A DNA stretch of 38,682 nt, taken from Chitinophagaceae bacterium (GTDB taxonomy: Bacteria > Bacteroidota > Bacteroidia > Chitinophagales > Chitinophagaceae). The notes under the pieces are model-generated. The model made no database searches. It had not been told where the DNA came from and worked only from the letters and a program-made list of their open reading frames with translations. Position numbers and translations under genes: made by a program. Shown piece by piece: positions 34,138 to 38,682 of the stretch. Where the stretch lies: contig SCQT01000011.1 in NCBI GenBank assembly GCA_004322015.1, positions 1 through 38,682 on the forward strand, given 5' to 3'. The stretch's first letter is position 1. Every line of letters starts with the position of its first letter.

Positions 34138-34587
34138 ATGAAAAAGATCACATCACTTCTGCTCGCCTTAAGCATGATTGTTGCGTTTAGCACCGTGCAG
34201 GCACAAAGCAAAAAAAGTCACAAAAAAGCGGCTAAAACTGAGGTAACTCAGAAAAAAGATCAGGCAAAAAAAGAAGCTAAAAAGGAATCTAAAAAAGCTT
34301 CTGAAAAAGTAGCTAAAACAGAGAAAAAAACGGAAGCTTCTGCTAAGAAGGCTGAAAGCCACAGCAGAAAAATGAAAGCTGAAGCCAAAGAGGATGCCTC
34401 TAAAGAATCAGCCACCGCTTCCAAAAAGGCTGAAAAAGCAAGCAAAGAAGCTAAAAACTCTGATAAGGTAGATGCTACTACCACCGGTCCACACGGTGAA
34501 AAAGTTTACACAGGACCTCGCGGGGGAAAGTATTTTATCAACAAAAACGGTAAAAAAGAGTATCTCAGCAGCCTGAAAAAACACTAA
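34138..34587 (+). CDS. Exported Lys/Ala-rich protein with PBCV basic adaptor domain
   Basis: The 149-aa protein has a clear signal peptide (MKKITSLLLALSMIVAFSTVQA). A middle region of about 90 residues is made almost only of Lys, Ala, Glu and Ser (KKAEKASKEAKNS), like histone H1 tails. The C-terminal 34 residues, THGEKVYTGPRGG-type (VYTGPRGGKYFINKNGKKEY), match the PBCV basic adaptor domain first seen in chlorella virus proteins. The middle is likely disordered or a single charged helix. The domain's role is thought to be substrate or nucleic acid adaptation, which is inference. It stands alone with its own promoter. Confidence 0.86.
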   Translation: MKKITSLLLALSMIVAFSTVQAQSKKSHKKAAKTEVTQKKDQAKKEAKKESKKASEKVAKTEKKTEASAKKAESHSRKMKAEAKEDASKESATASKKAEKASKEAKNSDKVDATTTGPHGEKVYTGPRGGKYFINKNGKKEYLSSLKKH

Positions 34588-34631
34588 GGGGACAAAGGAA
34601 ACCTCAGTAATTTTTTGATTGTTTAAATAAA

Positions 34632-34800
34632 ATCTATAACTTGCACCCTGATCAAAGCCAGTATAATACTTTAACCGGATGCTTGCCAAAGTTAAAGATA
34701 GGGCGCTGGATTTGTTGAGTAAGTTTTAAATTTTTTGGGGTTAACAAACAATGGATGAAAGGCCTGCCTGATTTTTGAGGGCAGGCTATTTCATTTTTAT
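34632..34800 (+). ncRNA. Candidate small RNA or long 3' UTR
   Basis: The 218-bp spacer holds a promoter-like TTTTTTG (34611-34617) with TATAACTTG (34635-34643), then a hairpin CTTTAAC/GTTAAAG (34669-34675 with 34691-34697) and the terminator at 34762. No open frame fits. It could be an independent sRNA or just the 3' UTR of the Lys/Ala-rich gene. I match it to no known RNA family. Confidence 0.3.
34762..34800 (+). terminator. Intrinsic terminator
   Basis: GCCTGCC (34762-34768) pairs with GGCAGGC (34780-34786) around a T-rich loop and is followed by TATTTCATTTTT. It faces the + strand, about 175 nt after the Lys/Ala-rich gene. It may also end the minus-strand ATPase gene. Confidence 0.7.
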
Positions 34801-34805
34801 CGGCT

Positions 34806-35339
34806 TCATGAGCCGGTTGCTTTCATATTTTCCACTGCCTTTACCGCCTGCTGAAAGCGCACCTTCTGGTCTCCCCGGATGTCAACCCAGGGGATACCTG
34901 AACCCATGACAATATCTCTGTATGTCCGGTAAAAATAAGTCCGCATTTCCGGTTCGGGATGCTCACGCTGAGGATCTTCCTGCCAGGGGACATCAATATA
35001 AGTGAGCAAATACAAGTCATATCTTCTCCTGGCAATTTCTGTGAGTATCTGGAGTGCACAATGCTGGTATTTGTATTCACTCCATACCTTGATCACGTAG
35101 AGGTCCGTATCACAAAAAAGCAGGCTTTTATTTGTTTTTTCTGCTTTTGTATCTTCCCTCATCACTTGTCCCCGGGCAATTTTCAATAAATCCTCTTCAT
35201 AATAATCGCGTGTTAACCGGTCAATATATTCCCTGGCATATTCGGCTACCCATTCCGTTTTAAAATAATGCGCGAGCTGCTCCGTTAAGGTGCTTTTACC
35301 GGTAGATTCGGGTCCTATGATCACTATTCTTTTGGGCAT
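34806..35339 (-). CDS. NadR-kinase-like ATP-binding protein (AAA_28)
   Basis: The 177-aa protein resembles the ribosylnicotinamide kinase domain of NadR, which makes NMN from nicotinamide riboside for NAD salvage. Features are the P-loop RIVIIGPESTGKSTLTEQLA, WVAEYAREYID, the FCDTDLYVIKVWSEYKY segment, and YDLYLLTYIDVPWQEDPQRE, all in NadR order. The adenylyltransferase and regulatory domains of NadR are absent, so it would act as a kinase only. The start overlaps the end of the glycosyltransferase gene by 16 nt, indicating translational coupling. Confidence 0.87.
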   Translation of the reverse strand: MPKRIVIIGPESTGKSTLTEQLAHYFKTEWVAEYAREYIDRLTRDYYEEDLLKIARGQVMREDTKAEKTNKSLLFCDTDLYVIKVWSEYKYQHCALQILTEIARRRYDLYLLTYIDVPWQEDPQREHPEPEMRTYFYRTYRDIVMGSGIPWVDIRGDQKVRFQQAVKAVENMKATGS

Positions 35340-36442
35340 TTAATTATCCGGTTTTTAATAAAATCATCTATCACTGCCACATATTGTTCCATAGGAGCAG
35401 AGAAGACCCTGAACGGGAACGACTCTGCTTTTTGCAATGCTTCATCCAGGCGGAATGATTTTTGGCTGACGGAAAGAAAATAACTTTTTTCCATTAAATA
35501 TTTTCCCAAATACTCCTGCTCTGTTTGCCCCGGCGTCGGGATCAGAATCGCTCTTTTCCGGAGCTTGATTAAATCCATAATGGTGGTATATCCCGATCTG
35601 CAGACTATTATTTTGCTTTGCAGAGCGATCTCGTTTAAGGTTTTACTGTCCAGATGATTTACATGCCGGATGTTTTTGGTGAGCATCTTGTCAAAAGGAA
35701 ATGCAGGTTTTCCGCTGACAATGATTACCTGTTTCTCTGTAAAAGGCCTGATCTGATCCATGATCATTTTTTCAAAGATACTCCGCTGAGGTTCAGGCCC
35801 GGAAATCAATATGAGCAGATCATATTTTAGCGGCTCCGACGGATGATATTCGAATCGGGATAAAGCGCCCAAATGTTTCATTTCCATGGCAGGCAATACC
35901 CCTGGATGGGAAAGGTCCCCGGCTAAGTTCTCATTCCCTTCAAAGTCAACCACCCAGCAGGCATTGAATTTTTGAAGAAAATAATAATTAAGGGTTTCCA
36001 GTCTTTTTTCTGTGATTCGGGAAAAAGGGGCTTTCAGATGCAACTGATGGGTCATGATCACCGAAGGAATATCAGGATGGTGCAAGCCGAAACGATTGTC
36101 GGAGATCACGGCATCAATGGAATGATCAGCCACTGCCTTTGTAAGCCATTTTTTCTCCCGTTTGATTGCCAGGCAGATCTTTGGCAGTTGCAGCGCCATT
36201 TTTAAAGCATAACCCGAATTTCCATCATTGTATTTTACTCTGTAACCGGGCAACGGCAATATGGGAATATGGGGAAATTCACGGTGTAACAATACTGCCT
36301 GGGCGCCTTCTGCACCAATTAACACGTGACAGCCTGAATGAAGTAATTCCCTGATCAGTGGAATGCAACGGGCGGCATGTCCTAATCCCCAGTCGAGCGG
36401 TGCAACCAGAATACTTTTTGGTGGTGTATCGGAATCAGGCAA
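35324..36442 (-). CDS. Glycosyltransferase, family 28-like
   Basis: The 372-aa protein has the MurG/GT28-like two-domain architecture. The N-terminal Rossmann part opens ILVAPLDWGLGHAARCIPLIRELL with a glycine-rich acceptor loop. The C-terminal donor domain has LLILISGPEPQRSIFEKMI and the signature segment SKIIVCRSGYTTIMDLIKLRKRAILIPTPGQTEQEYLGKYL, which binds the nucleotide sugar. There are no transmembrane helices. The start is TTG at 36442 (MPDSDTPPK), as no ATG precedes the motif. A weak TACTTTCG element (36465-36458) may be the promoter. The acceptor is unknown. Confidence 0.86.
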   Translation of the reverse strand: MPDSDTPPKSILVAPLDWGLGHAARCIPLIRELLHSGCHVLIGAEGAQAVLLHREFPHIPILPLPGYRVKYNDGNSGYALKMALQLPKICLAIKREKKWLTKAVADHSIDAVISDNRFGLHHPDIPSVIMTHQLHLKAPFSRITEKRLETLNYYFLQKFNACWVVDFEGNENLAGDLSHPGVLPAMEMKHLGALSRFEYHPSEPLKYDLLILISGPEPQRSIFEKMIMDQIRPFTEKQVIIVSGKPAFPFDKMLTKNIRHVNHLDSKTLNEIALQSKIIVCRSGYTTIMDLIKLRKRAILIPTPGQTEQEYLGKYLMEKSYFLSVSQKSFRLDEALQKAESFPFRVFSAPMEQYVAVIDDFIKNRIIKCPKE

Positions 36443-36761
36443 GACTAAATTTTCCTACGAAAGTAAAGGATTTTATATTTCCGTTTGGAATTTTGAATTT
36501 GGTATTTGAGATTTATTTGTTTTCTGCAATTCCAAATTTCAAATTCCAAAAAACAAATAAATTCCAAGATTCAATTTCGAATGACCCAAACATCTTAAGC
36601 AATTCCTGACTCTGTTAGGATGTTTTGGATTTAGAATTTTGGTATTGGTGCTTCTTTGAAATTTGTTATTTGTTACTTGGTGCTTCTTCACCTTTTAGCG
36701 CTTTTAATACGCTTGATATAGGGTTTATATAGGGCTTTGACAGGAAATATCCCGGGATCAT
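36443..36761. repeat. AT-rich intergenic region with inverted and direct repeats
   Basis: This 319-bp stretch has no gene. ATTTATTTGTTTT (36511-36523) and AAAACAAATAAAT (36550-36562) form a perfect 13-bp inverted repeat around a 26-nt loop made of AATTCCAAATTTC-like units. TTGGTGCTTCTT occurs twice (36645-36656 and 36677-36688), 32 nt apart. The TTTGGAATTT-type words recur on both strands. Such patches look like a dispersed non-coding repeat of Bacteroidota genomes. Confidence 0.65.
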
Positions 36762-38682
36762 CTATTCCTTTATCCTGCTATATCTCAGTCTGAACAGGCT
36801 GGGCAATACTATCAGCAATAATGGCAATGCCATGATAAATCCGCCGATAACGGAAATAGCCAGCGGCTGATGCAGTTGCGCTCCGACGCCGATTCCTAAT
36901 GCCAACGGCATAAGTGCGGTGATGGCCCCAAGGGCTGTCATCAGCTTCGGCCGCAAACGGGTGGAGATGGCATACACCAAAGATTCATCCACACTTCCGG
37001 TTTTTAAGGTGTCAGAAAACTGCAGGAACGTGAATACGGCATTTTCACCGATAATGCCTACCATCATAATGATACCGGTGTAACTGCTCACATTTAATTG
37101 GGCGTGGGTAATGAACAGGGCTATCAGGCTTCCTCCCATACCCAGGACAGCCACCAGCAATATGATCAGGGAACTGATAAAGTCTTTTGAAAAAAAGAGC
37201 ATAGTGCAAAAGACCAACAGGCTGGCGGTTATCAGGATCAGCAGTAATTGCTTGAAAGAATGTTGTTGCTCGGCATACTGGCCGCCGTATTCTATATGAT
37301 ATCCCTGGGGCAAAAATATTTTCCTGCTCACTGAATTTCGGATATCTTTCATTACACTTCCCAGGTCGCGGTTATTTAACCTGGCAGTAACTACTGACAT
37401 GGACTGCAGATTTTGTCTTTGTATTTCGATGGAGCCTTTTTCTATTTGAACATTTGCCAGATTTTTTATGGGCATAAGCTTGCCATCCGGTAAAAAAATA
37501 TTTTCACTTTTTATACCTTCAATGCCTGCCTGCATATCATTGGCATAGATCATCCGCACATTCACCATTTGTTCCGGTTCCAATACCTGCCCGATCACAT
37601 TCCCCTCCAGGCTAGTCTGCATCTGATATTGCAGATCGGCGGGAGTGATGCCATATTGCGCCATAGTGGCGAAATCGGGAGTAATGGAAGCGGAGGGCCC
37701 TGCAACGGTGATGCCGTCAAATACATCCGCTGTTCCCTGGACACTATCCACCACACCGGCTACTTGTCGTGCGAGCTGATTCAGTGTTTGCTGATCATTG
37801 CCGAATATTTTTACTTCTATAGGTTGCACGGAAGTGGTCAGATCGCCAAGCATGTCTGAAATGACCTGACCAAAATCAATTCGGACAGCAGGCTGGGAAG
37901 CTTCTATTTTCTGTCGTAAGTCATCTATTACCTGGAACGTCGTGCGTTTCCTGTTTTTCTTTAACTGGATCTGGTAATCGCCTGTATTAGGTTCTGTAAT
38001 AAAAAATCCCATTTGGGTACCTGTCCTCCTGGAATAACTTTCCACCTCCGGTTCACTCATGATGATCTTTTCCATTTGACGGCACATGCGGTCTGTTTCA
38101 TCCAGGGAGGTACCCGGAGGAGAAGTATAATCCATCACAATGGTGCCTTCATCCATCTCGGGGAGAAAACCTGTTTTCAAACGGGGGATGATCAGGATGA
38201 TCGCTATGATCAATCCGGCAACAAATACCAAGCTGATCACCGGGCGTTTAATGAAAAATGAAACCCATTGTTGGGTTTTAACTGTTTTGTTCTCCTGATT
38301 TTTTTTCTTTGGGTTCTTTCTGGAAAACAATAAATAGATCACCGGTAATCCCAGCCAGCTCACCAGGAAAGAACATACTAAAGTGATGATCATGGTATTG
38401 GCCAGCACTTTGAAATAGGCGCCTGCCACGCCGCTCATAAATGAAAAAGGAATAAATATAACAATGGTGCTTAAAGAAGAAGCGACCATGGCGGGAAATA
38501 AATAATGAATGGCCTTATTTACCAAAGAAGAGGCGGGTTCATCATGATGCTCTTCATGGGTCCGGTGTAATTGCTCTATCACCACAATGGCGTCGTCCAC
38601 AATAAGCGCTATCGCCGCTGCCAGGGCGCCGACGGTGATAATATTAATAGTGTAACCAACGGCATACATGACAATTAACGTC
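36762..38682 (-). CDS. RND efflux transporter permease subunit (5' part outside the window)
   Basis: About 640 C-terminal residues of an inner-membrane RND pump are present; the reading frame stays open through the window's right edge. TM4 carries the proton-relay pair in ALIVDDAIVVIEQ, and the second half has the periplasmic docking and porter regions (DEGTIVMDYTSPPGTSLDETDRM, VQPIEVKIFGNDQQTL) and six C-terminal helices. It is of HAE1/MdtB-like type rather than the metal CusA type, judged from VDDAIVV. At the TM10 position where AcrB has Lys940 (SAKNAIL) this protein has GIIGENAVF. The periplasmic adaptor and outer-membrane factor are not visible. Confidence 0.92.
   Translation of the reverse strand, partial: TLIVMYAVGYTINIITVGALAAAIALIVDDAIVVIEQLHRTHEEHHDEPASSLVNKAIHYLFPAMVASSLSTIVIFIPFSFMSGVAGAYFKVLANTMIITLVCSFLVSWLGLPVIYLLFSRKNPKKKNQENKTVKTQQWVSFFIKRPVISLVFVAGLIIAIILIIPRLKTGFLPEMDEGTIVMDYTSPPGTSLDETDRMCRQMEKIIMSEPEVESYSRRTGTQMGFFITEPNTGDYQIQLKKNRKRTTFQVIDDLRQKIEASQPAVRIDFGQVISDMLGDLTTSVQPIEVKIFGNDQQTLNQLARQVAGVVDSVQGTADVFDGITVAGPSASITPDFATMAQYGITPADLQYQMQTSLEGNVIGQVLEPEQMVNVRMIYANDMQAGIEGIKSENIFLPDGKLMPIKNLANVQIEKGSIEIQRQNLQSMSVVTARLNNRDLGSVMKDIRNSVSRKIFLPQGYHIEYGGQYAEQQHSFKQLLLILITASLLVFCTMLFFSKDFISSLIILLVAVLGMGGSLIALFITHAQLNVSSYTGIIMMVGIIGENAVFTFLQFSDTLKTGSVDESLVYAISTRLRPKLMTALGAITALMPLALGIGVGAQLHQPLAISVIGGFIMALPLLLIVLPSLFRLRYSRIKE

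Noticed and set aside
1-38682. CRISPR arrays, tRNA or rRNA genes, integrases, transposases and phage or defence genes.
   Set aside because: None was seen: no regularly spaced repeats, no tRNA cloverleaf sequence, and no such protein motifs on either strand.

Overview
The window reads as chromosomal DNA from a member of the Bacteroidota, most likely of the Chitinophagales/Sphingobacteriales kind. The grounds are type IX secretion and gliding genes (gldJ, porV, and a secreted protein with a T9SS-type C-terminal domain), two DUF3078 proteins, a TIGR02757 protein, many promoters of the Bacteroidota form TTTG-N17-19-TAnnTTTG, and start codons mostly without Shine-Dalgarno sequences. No tRNA, rRNA, transposase, integrase, phage gene or CRISPR array is visible. 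Gene content is mostly core metabolism and envelope biology, so this looks like ordinary, vertically inherited chromosome.

Layout. 1-5.5 kb: pyrD (-), an M3 oligopeptidase (+), a three-His-box fatty acid desaturase (+) and murF (-). 5.5-9.1 kb: a T9SS locus with gldJ (-) divergent from porV (+), porV being followed after 3 nt by ispF. 9.2-10.8 kb: two small minus-strand genes (one a tiny lipoprotein), a SUI1/YciH factor and birA. 10.9-15.2 kb: rsfS, ftsH, a LUD-domain gene, a SanA/YdcF gene and mscL, all on +. 15.3-19.2 kb: two tandem DUF3078 genes (the second with an apparent frameshift near its end), scpA, a coiled-coil gene and an OsmC-family gene. 19.2-21.8 kb: a long structured leader, then a 745-aa fused HAD phosphatase/GT20 synthase that looks like glucosylglycerol-phosphate synthase/phosphatase. 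21.8-29.1 kb (all -): an outer-membrane barrel plus LVIVD lipoprotein pair, a lipid kinase plus ClC transporter pair, and a lamin-tail T9SS cargo. 29.2-38.7 kb: asd, a small gene plus a DUF6263-like gene, a TIGR02757 gene, a CNNM/CorC transporter-like gene, a Lys/Ala-rich exported protein with a PBCV basic adaptor domain, a NadR-kinase-like ATPase overlapping a glycosyltransferase, and the 3' part of an RND efflux permease cut by the window edge.

How the parts relate. Three themes recur: surface and secretion (gldJ, porV, lamin-tail cargo, LVIVD/barrel pair, DUF3078 pair), osmotic and ion homeostasis (mscL, the glucosylglycerol enzyme, ClC, CNNM), and cell-wall or precursor metabolism (murF, ispF, asd). 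Best candidates for new biology are the 235-nt leader of the glucosylglycerol gene, where one 17-nt strand has its complement split into two blocks and the block next to the start codon has a competing hairpin; an unassigned promoter-like/hairpin/terminator segment at about 34.63-34.80 kb that may be a small RNA; and the histone-H1-like exported protein with a viral-type adaptor domain. Nothing here amounts to a clearly new defence or mobile system.
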